This document shows positions 11,013-23,975 of a stretch of DNA of 64,000 nt, piece by piece. The position numbers and the translations under genes are program-made. Every line of letters begins with the position of its first letter. The first letter of the stretch is position 1. This DNA is from Gigaspora rosea (Eukaryota > Glomeromycota > Glomeromycetes > Diversisporales > Gigasporaceae), in contig QKWP01000345.1 of NCBI GenBank assembly GCA_003550325.1, positions 124,001 to 188,000 of the forward strand, written 5' to 3'. Below the pieces are notes generated by a model. That model was not told where the DNA came from. It ran no database searches and saw nothing but the letters and a program-made list of their open reading frames with translations.

Positions 11013-12803
11013 ATACCAGAATCATAGTGAAACCCTTGATTAATCAATTTGAAGAATAAAATATCAGCAAGCATCGTTATAGCAACCTCTGGATATGCTG
11101 AATCTTAAATTTTTTTATAAAGTTTGCAATTTGTATAAAAATATAGTAATTTTTTTAATTGATAATATACCAAGTCATCAACTCATTATAAATACAAGCC
11201 TGAAGCTAGTAATCGTTTTTCAGATATTTGCATAAATAGCGTAATTAATGTTTTCATTTATTTATAGGACTTAATTTAGTGTACTTGTTTGGATTCAACA
11301 GAAAACAAGTTGCATTTTACAATTGATAAAAATCAAAAGTGAAAGAGAAAAATGTCAAGCATAAAAAACATATATGTATATAATTTTATTGTTGTTTACA
11401 TCATTAATTTAATTTTGTTGCGAGTAACCCGATCATCACAGGGTATTGGATAATACCGTCTTCGCGCGGAGAATTTGATCGTTCGATGCCTGGGCCCCGT
11501 AGGGACTCAGCTATCTCACAATCAAATTCGCCAAATATCTCCAGTTATTGTTTGCTACGCATTCAATAACTATATAATATTGAATTAGATCGAATAGCTA
11601 TTTCTCTAGAAACTCAAAGATTTAAAAAAGACTTCAAAAATTATAATCAGGATCAATTTATTTGATTGGCCGTTTCGTTTTTTAAGAGTTTTATTATCAT
11701 GCAAATAGGTAAAACCCGGCCAGACAATAAACTTACACAGGAAAGCCCAAAGTTTCGGGTCGAAATGAATCTGCTGATTCAGAACTGATCAAATTTGCTC
11801 AAGATCACTAATTAAGTAAAAATGCCCAGTGAAAAATTTTTGTTACAGACTCTTTGACTAGCATTGTTTAATGCAGCCAACTCGTGGAATTTTGGGATCG
11901 GAGGCTCACTATATTCCCTGACATAAGGATACTCGTGGAAACAAAGTTCCATGCATACACAACAGCCAAAGATATGTATAACGTCAGCCGAAATGTCATA
12001 TACAATTGCACACTTATCGGTCAAATATAGGCGTACTTAAATTTTATGAGTAAGCTTATAAAAAATTGTTTATTTTTAATTATCTTTGAACTTAAATATA
12101 AAAATCAATTTAAAATTTGGATATTTACTTTTGAATTTTTAAAGATCCTTTGTACAAAGTTTGAGTAATAGTTAATAATAAAGTTAAAAATAATCTTGAT
12201 CCTAAAGTTGAAAGTCCTTTACTTAAGTCAAAAGACCGATCCACTATGAAATATTGTAAATATTTATTGATTAAGGATCGGAATTTTGACTTAAGAACTT
12301 TTTTTTTATATATAATTTTTGATTATGGGCCGTCTTTAAATTTAAGGAACATAGAGATGAACGTTTATTGATGAGTGCTTAAAGTTTTGACTTACTTTTT
12401 ATATTTCGAAAAGAATTGCAAATAAAAAAATTTTTATAAAATTTATGCATAAAATTTAGGTATGTCGATTAATTTGGGTGCAAATCTAACATTAACTGTT
12501 AAACACTCCGACATGTAATTGTAAATAAAAGACAGATCATAGGAAATAACCCGATTCTTTTTTTTTTTTTTTTTTAAAAAAAAAAATCATTATTAATCAA
12601 TATTATTAATCGATATGCAAGTCACTAGATGAAAGTACCCAAAAGAAATTTTTCTAGTAAATTTGGGTTTCTCTTGGTGAACTTATCAGAACTGGATTTC
12701 CCACGGTAGATAACTAATATTTTTAAAGTCGATTCCGACTAAATCTACTTTTTTATAATCTTATTTTATATATGGATAACTATCAATAAAGATTATGCGT
12801 ACG
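11013..12803. other. Intergenic, one small MITE-like segment
   Basis: The only structured part is about 11450-11577, from GGATAATACC to CAATAACTATATAAT, sharing both ends with 7262-7348. The minus-strand frame at 11812-12024 has no recognisable domain and no splice context that I could support. Confidence 0.4.
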
Positions 12804-13290
12804 TAGAGATCAGGCCGGTATAAAATTTAATTCCGGGTTACCCGTCCGTTTATTAAACTCTTACCGGGTAACGACCCAGTTAATCCCAAATGATCCGGTT
12901 GACCGGTTAACCCGTTTAACCCGTTTATGATTATATAAGAATTAGCCCTTCACGGACAACATTTAAACCAGAATTGGTACTGTATAAGAAATATAGAGAC
13001 ACGAAGTAACGATCACCCAAACCAGAGAACTATATTTAAAAAAAAAAAAAAAATTTCAACTTTCGACTGACTACTTTGTAACAGCAACTATGCCCCATTG
13101 CTAACCCGTAAAGTATTATTAGGGAGATTAATAAGCGGTATATTAGAATAAAATTTGCGAGACATAAATTTCTTATGGTATCCGTCCACTTTGCATGATT
13201 CTCACGTGATGTATGTTTCTATCCTGGTTATCCGGTTGGCATATCTATGACCCGGTTAATACGGGTTACCCGGGTAAAGCCTTATCTCTA
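12804..13290. mobile_element. hAT-type MITE, TAGAGAT(C/A)AGGC ends
   Basis: The left end is TAGAGATCAGGCC and the inverted right end TAGAGATAAGGCT. The 8-bp flanks are TGCGTACG (12796-12803) and TGCGTACA (13291-13298), 7 of 8 identical. The subterminal parts are rich in GGGTTACCCG-type blocks in both orientations. No coding capacity. Confidence 0.75.
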
Positions 13291-13304
13291 TGCGTACATA
13301 TATG

Positions 13305-13410
13305 TGTAATACGTACAAATATGTGAATACGTCAGCTCATACTACAAATGCATACGTACGTCATACTACAAATACATGCATAGTACATAAATGCATACGT
13401 ACAGTCCGTT
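13305..13410. repeat. Tandem repeat around CATACTACAAATGCATACGT
   Basis: Three to four imperfect copies of a 25-30 bp unit with CATACGTAC and TACAAATGCAT. The open frame at 13290-13583 runs through this repeat and is not supported as a gene. Confidence 0.6.
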
Positions 13411-13544
13411 TAGTAAAAATTCTTGTCCTACTAAAATCATATCGATATGTGATAATCCCAATAAGTGATCTACATGCATATTGTGAACCTCGGAATCCGA
13501 CCTGCCAACTGCGCCTTATGATAGCCGAAATCACGGGGTTAAAT

Positions 13545-13690
13545 GCAATTTATCACATTTATTGCATTTGTTGCATTTATTAGATTTATTAGATTTATGC
13601 GATTTATTAGATTTATGCGATTTATTAGATAAATGAGATTTATGCGATTTATTAGATTTATTAGATAAATCAGATTTATTGTATTCAATT
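13545..13690. repeat. Tandem repeat of GATTTATTA / GATTTATGC units
   Basis: Units of about 9-11 bp (GATTTATTA, GATTTATGC, CATTTATTG) follow one another for about 140 bp with frequent small variants. Confidence 0.75.
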
Positions 13691-13734
13691 GTATTACTGT
13701 GTTTGTTATTATAAATAAAGGCTTCGTGCCCTTA

Positions 13735-13895
13735 GGGTAGTGACAAATATTACGTAATATTTTTTACTATACCCTCTACCCCCTCCCCCCACGTAAGATA
13801 AATTTGATTGGCTGTTATAAATTTATATATCTAACGTAAGACAATCAGTGACCCCCCTCCCCCCTCAGGATATTACGTAATATTTGTCACTACCC
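13735..13895. mobile_element. Short MITE, GGGTAGTGACAAATATTACG ends
   Basis: A 161-bp element with almost perfect inverted ends (GGGTAGTGACAAATATTACG onward, about 26 bp). TT/TTA-like bases flank both ends, but the exact duplication cannot be fixed. C runs near 13778-13794 and 13853-13864 lie inside. No coding capacity. Confidence 0.7.
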
Positions 13896-14008
13896 TTTAA
13901 GGAATGATATTGAATAATTCGTTCCTAATAAACTCCATACATTCTTTATAAACGTAATATAAACTTACCCTGATCTACTACTAAGTGGCATAGTAGTACG
14001 ATCTCTCG

Positions 14009-14280
14009 TCAGTACTTCTTGTGCAAGTGATTAACGTTACGCTGTCCGGCTGTTTCTCGGCGTACTGAGATTACCGTGGTTATTGTTTTCCAGTATCCCG
14101 ACGTACCGTGGATACTGTGGTTGTTGTTAGAGAGAGTTACCCTGAAGTATCGACGACCGAAGCCTAGACTTATCCACTCGCCGAATCTAACACGCCTCCT
14201 TCGATAGGTCGTCCGGTTTGGTTGGGTTGGTTTGGTTGGATTTAGGTTGACCCGGAAGAGCCGGATTACCGTTGTCAATA
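14009..14280. other. Unidentified segment of higher GC
   Basis: This segment has clearly more G+C than its surroundings. It has short internal repeats (TACCGTGG twice, GGTTTGGTTGG-type runs near 14215-14240). A minus-strand frame of 89 codons spans it, but its protein is basic and has no domain I recognise. It could be an old insertion, a gene remnant or a non-coding RNA. Confidence 0.3.
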
Positions 14281-15071
14281 TATAAACAAATCACAAAATT
14301 GATTACAATTGTTTTTATACAATTTAGAGTACTTTTTAAAAATACAACATTTTCACAAGTAAAAAAATAAAATTAAGACCGTCTCTATCTTCAGTAAAAC
14401 CCCAACAGTTACTATGCAAAATAATCCAAAAAAGATCCACAACCTGGAGGTATTTTGCTTAGAAGGTAAAATTTCTACGTATATTATAACTATAGAACTA
14501 TATAAAATTATTAAATGGTCGAATGTACTGTATTTGACTTAATAAAAAAAAAAACTAACAAAACAAACTTCTTTTTTAAAAGAATGGATAAAACGCTTTA
14601 CTGACGTACGTATACAATGTTTTAGAACATTGCGTAAAGAACTTATAATGTAAAAATGAAGTTAGTTATAGTTTGAAAATTTTAGAGATTACAACAAACT
14701 TTATATAGTTTAATGGATTTTTTTACAATAAGCGTTAATTATAATACAGTAGATTATAGAATTTAGATCTCATATTATTTCGGTATAATAAATGAATAGG
14801 TTTTAAGAAAATATATTTGATCTTTTTCATTCTTTAATTATAATGATAGAATTAATTTCACAACTATATTTTTATTGGCTATTTATCACACGTTTGATGC
14901 GTTCATAATATAAACTTTTTATAATTTTACAAATACATATATAAATTTGAAAGAATTCAATAGTCTCTAAATTTTACAGTATTATATTTATAAAATGCCT
15001 GCACTGGCTAACGTTAACTAAAGCACAATTTCTATAAACTTTTTTTTTTTACTAAATAAAATTGATTCTCA

Positions 15072-15243
15072 GGAAGATTTGAAGCGGTTTATGACAAGTC
15101 AAGGCGGAAACGCTTATCATTCTGCGAAAGAATGGGTGACAGATGAGGAAGCGACTGAAAGGGACGGGAGTGATGGGCAAAAAATAAAAAAATTAATGCT
15201 TGAGCATATGACCAATCATAAAGTAATATTCAATTTCATGTGA
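15072..15243 (+). CDS. Candidate terminal exon of an unrecognised gene
   Basis: After a possible splice acceptor (TTCTCAG, ending at 15072) an open frame runs to a TGA at about 15241-15243. It begins EDLKRFMTSQGGNAYHSAKE and continues with an acidic then basic tail of about 35 residues. Its base composition and codon use are unlike the surrounding AT-rich DNA, which is why I list it. I could not find a convincing upstream exon; a possible one starts with ATG near 14415. No function is proposed. Confidence 0.25.
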
Positions 15244-16468
15244 TCTACCAATCACGACTAAATCTAAGAGAAGAAGTTCATTTGATTGGCTAAATTTTAT
15301 GGATATACCGTGATAAGTAACCAATCAAATTACATAATGTTAAAAATTCATCACTTTAATACTACAACAGTAGGAAACAAAAGAAACTTCGTATATGAAA
15401 TAGTTCATAAATTAAATTAATAAATATAAAAAGAATTAATTTATTTCAAATATATAGAAGATAGATCGATACACGTAAAATGGAGTAAAAATAGTATTTA
15501 TCATAAACTCATTAATACATACTACAATCTATAAATCAAAACTATTACAGTTGACAGATCAGACACAACGCAAAAACCAAACATAACCGTAACTTTTTTT
15601 TTTTTATAACTCCCTTTGGAGATGCTCAGTGGCGTACTTTCAGAACTTCTTTTAAAAACTTCTTGTTCAAATTCAATAGTTAGCAATAAAAGTTTTTTTA
15701 AAATCTAGTGTAATAAAGCGGTCTTGAACAAAAAAGTTCCCACGTATTTTTATTTTCAATATAATTTGAGAATGTCCAATAAACGATAGCCATATTTTGT
15801 TTTCTAAGAGAAGTTCGCCGGGAGTAAATCTTTTTTTTTAGATTCTTTGCACAGTGAAAATTGATGACATTCTAAAGCTATGAATAGTTTTTGTGACGAT
15901 TTTTTGTTAGTAAAATGTTGTGCTACCAAAAAGTATTTTTAAAGAGTATAAATAAGTTATCCGGTTAGTTGATTTACATTAGTTAATCAGACGAACTTCT
16001 TCATTTGAATAAAAATATGAGGAAAACAATTTTACCTACAAGACATGCCCTGATCCCAACTCTTAACTAACCCTTACACTAATATTAATTAATTAAATAA
16101 TCAAAAATATATAAACGCACATGGCTTTAGCCATCCCCTTAATAAGAAAATTTTGGCAATCCGATATCAAAAAAAAAAAAAATCGATAATTTACATATCT
16201 AAATCTATTATCTCAGCTGAGTCAAATCTGCCCATATGATATAATGACCGGTTTTGATCAGATTTTGTTTTATGTACTTACGTACGTATGTACAATGCAA
16301 CAATGTGTCAATAATGCATTGATAATTTGTCAAAATTTTCCACTATCACGAAAATGAGATAACTCTTTTTGATGAAAACCGATCATAAATCAGAATATTT
16401 ATAGAATAAATTTCACTCGAATGATGCGTCATCGTTGTATAAATGTAGCGCATATAAATTTAATGGTC
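15244..16468. other. AT-rich intergenic stretch, no gene seen
   Basis: Nothing coding is visible. Scattered ATTGGC/CCAATCA motifs in both orientations (15215-15330) resemble a decayed MITE. Confidence 0.4.
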
Positions 16469-17353
16469 ACAATTGGTGACACCATTAAATTTTTTTGTGC
16501 ATAGGTGCACCTAGTGGTGCACCGTGTTAAAAAAATATTGACATTAAAACTTAAATTTTTTTTAATATAAATAATTGTAAGTTTAATAATTTCTATAAAA
16601 TTAAAATTTTAAATAGATATTTAATTATTTTTAATTATTTTATAAATTATTTATATAAAAATTTATAAAATTAATAATTTTAATATATTATATTTTAAAT
16701 ATTATTAATAAATAACTTTTTTTGATAAATATTGTTACAAATGATACATTCATAATAAATTGATAAAGAGCAAAAGTTATCACTTTAAATTTGGTTTTAA
16801 AAATTCTAAAATAAATTATAATACTCTTTTATTAGGACTTCTAAAAAAAACTATTTACAGCATGCCCTAAATATATAATTATCAAAATATAATTTATTTT
16901 AAAGTATGTAAATGAAAGATATAATTTTTGAAAGAAAATTCTTGATCATAAAAGTATTTATTATTATTGTTATTATATAAATAAGTTTTAAGAATCATTG
17001 ATTTCAAAATAATTACTTACATCAGTAATTTAATTCGAAATCAGAAACCTGAACCTTAATTCTGAATCCCTAACATTTCAACTGATAAATTATTATTAAC
17101 TCACAATTAGATCAATATAAATAATTGAAAGTTAAAAAACGTATTGTAAAATAATCGAACTAAATGAAAGATTAATAACTTTATTTTGTTTTTTTTTACA
17201 ACGATATGCACTTGCATAATAAACAATTATTAAGATTACGAAAATAAATAATATTTAATAAAGTCAAATCTGAATGGCTCGTCATTCTGCACTATACCTG
17301 CATTTGGCTGGCCAGGTGCACCACCAAAATTAGTGCACCATTGGTGTCGCCAA
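16469..17353. mobile_element. Possible MITE with TTGG(T/C)GACACCA ends
   Basis: The left part TTGGTGACACCATT...GGTGGTGCACC-like returns inverted at the right (GGTGCACC...TTGGTGTCGCCAA). The roughly 885 bp between is AT-rich without a gene. The exact outer boundary and target duplication are not resolved. The frame at 17236-17457 (minus) crosses this end and has no recognised domain. Confidence 0.4.
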
Positions 17354-19526
17354 GTACCCTTCACCAGCAACCCTGTATGAAATGGCATCGCAATAATCAA
17401 TAATTGCTCTATTATCATTACAGTACTGTAAGAACGATAATGCAGTTCCCTGACCAATGCTACTTGATCATACTAACAGGTTCGCAAACTAGATATGCAT
17501 AACAGATCAATATATAGTTTATTTCATTCTTTGCAGACATCAAATATATATTTATATACAAATTATCCATTATTTTTTTTTATTTGTTTATATATATACA
17601 AAATATTTATAAAAAATCTGAAATATCCGGTATTGATTTTATAAATATCATCTGAAAGCAAGCATGCCAGATAAGGAATAATTTATAAATCATAAAATTA
17701 TATTGTATAACAACTGTTGTGTGATATCTGATATGAGAGGCTATACGCATACAGAATAATATTTAATTTACTTTAAAGCTCAACTCTTTTTATTACCAGT
17801 AAATTCCCTTTATTATATAGATGGCCGAACAATATTTTATAATAATTTGTCTTTTTACAATTTTATAAAATTTTTGCTGTAATTTAAACAATGGAAATAT
17901 CGCCGATGTTATGTGCAAAAAAAGGTGTCTTATTTTCGGAATAATAGGTAATAGCGTCATAAAGTTTAGCTTTATACTGCACTATAATATCCATATATCG
18001 AGAAGAGAATATTAGTAAAATTCTAATAAAGCAACCAATTCACAATACAATGATTATTACTTTTTAGGATCTTTGAACACGGTTTACATTCAAGTTTTAG
18101 ATATTAACAGCATAACGATTTTTATAACGATCTTGTGATAATAGTAGTTTATGCTGTTGCCGACAAAAATGAAAAGTCTCGCAATCTAATTTTCACTTGA
18201 CATTATATAATCTAATTAATCAACTAACACATTAACAAAATGACTCTAAATTTAATTTATCACTTGATAAACATTCTACTGAATAACGAATAAGCAAAAT
18301 AGTAAGAATAATACGTGAAATGAGTTTCTTTGTATGTTCTTAGCTTTCCTTAAATTGGATATGTATATATTCCTATTAAGAATAAATATTTAATAAAAGT
18401 TACCCCGTACGTATGTGCATATGCGCTTTCTAAATTAATTAATATAGCAAATACATATAATGTTTTTACATAGTTCAAGGAATTTTTTTATATTATTCCA
18501 TTGTTTAAAAAACTTTGTCAAGAAAGCACAAAATTTCGTTGTTTGTAAGAATTGTATGGAATAGTTATACAGTAGAGTAAAGTAACTAGTTTCAATTTTT
18601 TTTTTAATTTTAGTTTAAAAAAAGTCTTTATTCATTATGATTTAAAGTTATCTGGAAAGAATTTTCTTATCGATGGCTAAATTTTCTCTAAGCTTAACAA
18701 GACAAATTTCAACGGGTTAGATTATTGCAAAACATGTTCAAATTTAAAACTTAATTTTATTTTTGCCTAACTTAAATATTTAAGAATCATTGAGCTCAAT
18801 TATATTTTTCTATTAAAAGAAATATAAACTTTTGATAAAATCTTTTTAACTTTAAAAGGTAAAATATGATTGATAATTTTAAAGTTTTTTTATTAATAAA
18901 AATAGAAAATAGCCTATTTGCAGGATATATATAATTATTATTATTTTATACCACATTATTCCATTTCCAAATTAAGTTTCACAATATTGCCCCTTATTTT
19001 GGCGCTTGCATAACTTAGCAATTCATTTTTATACGCGATCAACAACGTGCGTGCATTGCTAATCAATATTACTATATTATAATTTGGCGAGAAGAATTTC
19101 TTTCGCAAACTATTAATAGTGATTTTTAAGAGAACATTCTTTCATCTAATTATTTCGAATGTAACTTGTCCAATCACTTTCTTACAAAACAATTTTGATG
19201 ATATCAAACAAAAAAAAAATATTAATAAATATCTCGATGACGATCATTTATCAGAAATATGCATTGTATGCATTGCTTCAGGTCAACAAAATACATATGT
19301 ACTCTAGAGCATTATTGAAAATTTGCTTTTATAGACTATTTCCTTTTTTTTTTTGCCACAATTATCTATAAACTTTATTATGTATTGCGTATTTTTAGGA
19401 CGAAGAGAATAAATAGCATTTGATATTTTAAAAATGTAGACAAGAAAAACAGTATAAAATATCAATTATTTTCTCGTCCTTTTATCATTCTTTAGAATTA
19501 CTTAGAATTAATTTACTTCATTCTTC
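17354..19526. other. AT-rich intergenic stretch, no gene seen
   Basis: I see no gene. The last few hundred bases should contain the promoter of the amine oxidase gene that starts at 19527. Confidence 0.45.
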
Positions 19527-22500
19527 ATGATGTTACCGAGAGCGCATTTTATTCTACTTGCCGTGTTGGTCTACATTTCAACTCTCATCATAATTGCACA
19601 ATGTAAGGATCTTTAAATTATGGTTTAACATGCTTGTCTAACCCCCCGTTGAACTAAATATTTTCTTTTTTTGCCTTTATAGGTCGTAAGTATTATGCTC
19701 ATCAGGGGTAAAAAATCTTTATAATCTATTCGCGAGTTTATTAACACACGCATTACATTTCTTGAATGAACAGATAGTAAGATTTTAATAGAATTAATCC
19801 TTGAAGCGATACACATTTACACGACTTATTTTTAAGTCATGTGAATTCTGTGTTGGTAAAATGCCCCTCGAATGAATCAATCACCTGACAAATTTATGAT
19901 TTGTCAAGCGATTGAACCACGTGACTTTTCGGGGGTTAAGAACTTTCTATTCTGATTATATCTAATAACTTAAAAAATCTAAAACTTTCTATTTTACCAG
20001 TTTGTAAGTTAAATTTTATGATTACTATTATTATTTTTTTTTTTTTATAATAAGTTATTTATGATGTTATTATACAAAATCATAAAGTGGACCCATTAAT
20101 TGAACGAAGAGAAAGACAAAAGTCTATTAATAATAATAAACAAAAAAGATCTATCAAAAATAAACGTGACGAAATACGCTCCGCCCATGCAAGGAGCTAT
20201 TACTATGCTAGACATTTTAAAGGGTATCATTTATTAAAGAATTTTTTAATCGTGTAAAAAGTTAAAGGTTTTGTTTTTAATGTTAATAATACTTTATTTC
20301 ATCACTAAATTAGATTCGATGATAAAGAACAAGTAAAACGAACCGATGATAAAGTAAAACGAACCGCATCAACGAATCCAAGTAACTTATCCTTGTTTTA
20401 TAATGTTCAATGTCATTTATAGAGATGGGTTTCATGCGTGCGAATAATTCCGAATCGTGCGCATTAATGCACATTCATGCGCGCATTAATACACATGATC
20501 GAAAAATGCATTCATGCGCATGATTCATTTATACTTGTCAACAAAACTAATATATATCAATATTTGTTAGAAATATGTATTGTTGGTGCAGGAATATCCG
20601 GTACTTTATTTATTTTTAATAAAATATTTCATAATTATTTATATAATTAATTTTCACAAACTTTTTTTTATTGTTCTATAACATTCTAGGACTATTCTCG
20701 GCCCTTCTTTTAAAAGAGGCCGGTATTAAGGATGTTACCATCCTTGAGTCTTCTGATCGTGTTGGAGGACGTGTTTATACTACTTACTTTACTGATGACC
20801 CTAATGATGATAAACGTTTATATGGTGAACTTGGCGCAAATAGATTTCCTATTGTTGTAGGCCATCCTGAACTTTCTCAACAACAATTAGTTTATGATAC
20901 TATTACTTATTTGAATGAATATAATAAAGTAGATAATCCTGATAGTGTAATGACTCTTATTCCTTTTACTACTTTCGATAAAAAGTATGTTATTTTATAT
21001 TTCTATTTATCTTTCTTGTTTTTTTTTTTTGAATATGTGTGAAAAAAAAATACTAATTCTTTTATATGCTATTTATACAAAAAAGTGCTTTATATTATTT
21101 TAATGGAAAAAAAGATGCAAATGGTAGCATAATAACTAAAAGTGTCGCTTTTGGTGGTGCTAAGCCTGTTGACTTAGGATATCCTGATACAATCCCTGAA
21201 AAATTTCTCGAAATGTGGGATGATGCATTAGCTCCTTTTTTTAATTTACTTGATAAAAATTTCACAAATGGAATTGAAGCTTTAAAACATTATGACAAAT
21301 ATTCTGCTTACACTTATCTAAAAGAAATCTATTTTCCATCAAAATTACCTCAATCCATGGCTCCTTACGATGAAGTAATGAAAGCAATTGAAATGAATGT
21401 TCTAGGAACAGGTATGTAGGTTTATATTAATTTTATTTACTTATTTTCTCATTTTTATAATTAATTACATAATTTTGAATTAATTCTAGGCATTTTTACT
21501 AGTTATGGTTTCGTTGACCTTGCCCTTAATGAATACGCTTTTGGTAGTCCTACCCTTAATATAAGTTGGAAAACTATTGATAAGGGAATGCAACGATTTC
21601 CTAATGCTTTCTTACCATTGATTGAGAAAGAAAAGTTTAATTTAAATTATAATAGTGAGGTTTATAAGTTAGAAGCGGGTGCTAATGAAACTGTTAAAGT
21701 ATTTTGGAAGAGTGGTTCTAAAACTTATTCTGACGTCTTTGATAGAGTAATTGTTACTGCCCCTTTGGGTAACATTTATCATTGGGATCTTCCTAAAGGT
21801 AATTATTATTATTATTATTTTTATTGAAAAAAATTTTGTTTAAAAAAAATAATACTGTATTTCCAACTAATTTACATCTTCAATATTTTACATCTTTAAA
21901 AATTTTCTACAATTACATTTTTTACTTTCTTTACCTAATTAATTACATCTTTAATATTTTTCACTTAATTAATAGCATTCACATATACTAAAAAACGTGC
22001 ACTTCGAGAACTTACTTGTTTAAATGCTGCAAGAGTATTTCTTCAATTCAAATCTCGTTTCTGGGAAGATTCTCCTCTTGTAACTGGTGCTCCTAACACG
22101 ACTACTAATCTTGGAATTTTCGGTGGTGCTTCTTCTACTGATCTTCCTATTAGATTCGTTGTTTACCCATCTCATTATAAAGGTCTACCTAAAAATAGCC
22201 CTGCACTTCTATTAGCTTCTTATGTATGGGACAGTAGTGCTCTGAAATTTGATCCTTACACACCTGATGAATATTTTGATCTCGCATTAAAGGATATAGT
22301 AACTCTTCATGGTGATATCGCAAAAACTGAATGGTTTTCGGGTTCTGATAATAATATAGCTTTTAATTGGGCAAAATATAAACATTCTATTGGTGGTGCT
22401 TTTACCATGTTCACAGCTGGACAAATAGATGATTTATTAGGTGCATTGATGAGACCCGAAATTTCTGTTCATTTTGCTGGTGAACATACTGATATACAAT

Positions 22501-22652
22501 TTGGTTGGATGGTTGGTGCTCTTAATTCTGGTGTTAGAGTTGTTAAAGAAATATTAGAAGCAAATGGTTTGAATAATCAATGGGCAAAATTAAAAGATTC
22601 GGCTTTGTTAAAATATTGGATTGAACAACATGATTTTAAAGGATATCATTAA
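19527..22652 (+). CDS. Secreted FAD-dependent amine oxidase
   Basis: A flavin amine oxidase of the monoamine / L-amino-acid oxidase fold. It would oxidise an amine or amino acid and release H2O2, probably outside the cell or in the secretory route. Eight exons join in frame: 19527-19602, 20088-20223, 20314-20381, 20571-20600, 20690-20984, 21086-21411, 21490-21798 and 21976-22652 (1917 nt, 638 residues), all with GT-AG introns. Residues 1-25 form a signal peptide (LPRAHFILLAVLVYISTLII). Residues 26-93 are a Lys/Arg-rich linker. The dinucleotide-binding motif GAGISG is at about 99-104, followed by ESSDRVGGR. The C-terminal flavin motif FAGEHTD is near 580. Exon 3 contains a small tandem duplication (KRTDDKVKRT). 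A possible poly(A) signal AATAAA is at 22702. The substrate cannot be told from the sequence. An exon 1 choice other than the signal-peptide exon is possible. Confidence 0.88.
20420..20523. mobile_element. hAT-type MITE inside intron 3 of the amine oxidase gene
   Basis: The segment starts TAGAGATGGGTTTCATGCG and ends GCGCATGA. It is flanked by GTCATTTA (20412-20419) and TTCATTTA (20524-20531), 7 of 8 identical. It has several CATGCGC/GCGCATTAAT blocks, unlike the neighbouring intron. It accounts for more than half of the 189-nt intron. The right terminal repeat looks shortened. Confidence 0.6.
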
Positions 22653-23975
22653 AAAAAAAAGATGTATATATGTTTAAAAAGAGATTTATTATATTATAGT
22701 TAATAAAATTTTGTTTTATAGTCATTATTGATGTAATTTATTTCAAATTACAGTATATCGTTTATTGTTATCCCTTAAACCGTCCATTTTAGCAGGCAAA
22801 TTTGCCTGCTAAATTTGCCTGCTAAATTTATAAAATTTATTTTTATTAAAAATTAAGTTATTTTAAAAATAGTTTTTAAGCATTAATTATGAATATAAAT
22901 TATATTTTAATAATTTTAATTATTATATTTTTACAGAAAAAATTTAGGTTGACTATTAAGTTTAAATTTTCAATAACTTTTGATTTTTTAAAGATTTTTA
23001 TTTTTGACTATTGACAAACTTTTAAAAATTCTAAGAATATGTACCCAATAATTTTGATACAAATTATAGATTAAGTTATTATAAACAGCTTTAATAATAA
23101 AGTTTTAGGATTTTATAATTAAAATTTTAACTTTAATTAACAGAAAAACTTTTTTCCTCTTTAGAAGCATATAAAAATGAAAGCTTAAAAAATTTTATAG
23201 TAAAATTAAAGAATTGGCTATATTTAAACTGATATTTCTTTTATATATATGAATATATATATAATTAAATTTTAAATAATATCAATTAATAGCACATATT
23301 TAAACTCTTTCTAACAATTCCTCATACCAAACTTTCTAAAAAAAACAAACTTATAAAAAACTCTATAGTTAATATATCAAAACATAACAAAACTTCACCA
23401 AGCAGTTGTTTGATACAAAGTCCATTTACTAGATGTTTTGCACCTAAAATAGAGATAAAAAAGACTAGCAGACTTTTAAGTGAGGTACTTTGGTAGGCTT
23501 TCATACTATTAGCAAAGACATACTAGTGAAACTTTGGAGCTTTGTCAAGTTCTGTAAATATGAAAATAGAAGTAGATGCTTGGTTAAATATGTTATTCTA
23601 TACAGTATAACTATTACAACTACTTTTATTTGGTACTTTTGCTATAGTGCTCCTTTGGGCTTTTCAAAATTTTGACAAAGTAGACATTCCAGTTTATCAC
23701 TTCCAAAAGACTAGCAGTGTTTATTTCTTTCTAATTGGAGATGTGCTTACCAAAGTTGAATCAAGTCACAAGTAAGTTTCAAGTGTTATAAAATGTCACG
23801 GCTGATGCTAAAGCTCAGGGGTCTCGATTGGAAACTATAAGCCCTGCTAAAATCCACATATACTCTATAAATATAAAATCTACACCCAAACCCTATCTAA
23901 CCCTATAAGACAAAAGCGAAAAAAACATCCAAAAAAAAGTTAAAATTTTATATCAAAATAGGTTAAAGCTTCAGC
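22653..23975. other. Intergenic, 3' flank of the amine oxidase gene
   Basis: No gene is seen. A tandem hairpin of GCAGGCAAATTTGCCTGC lies at about 22792-22826. The motif GGCTGATGCT(G/A)AAGCT near 23800 reappears inverted just right of the foldback (25205-25225), so the foldback at 23976 may have landed inside an older repeat. Confidence 0.4.

Noticed and set aside
17236-17457. 73-codon minus-strand frame with a hydrophobic start
   Set aside because: It spans the end of a probable MITE and I recognise no domain.
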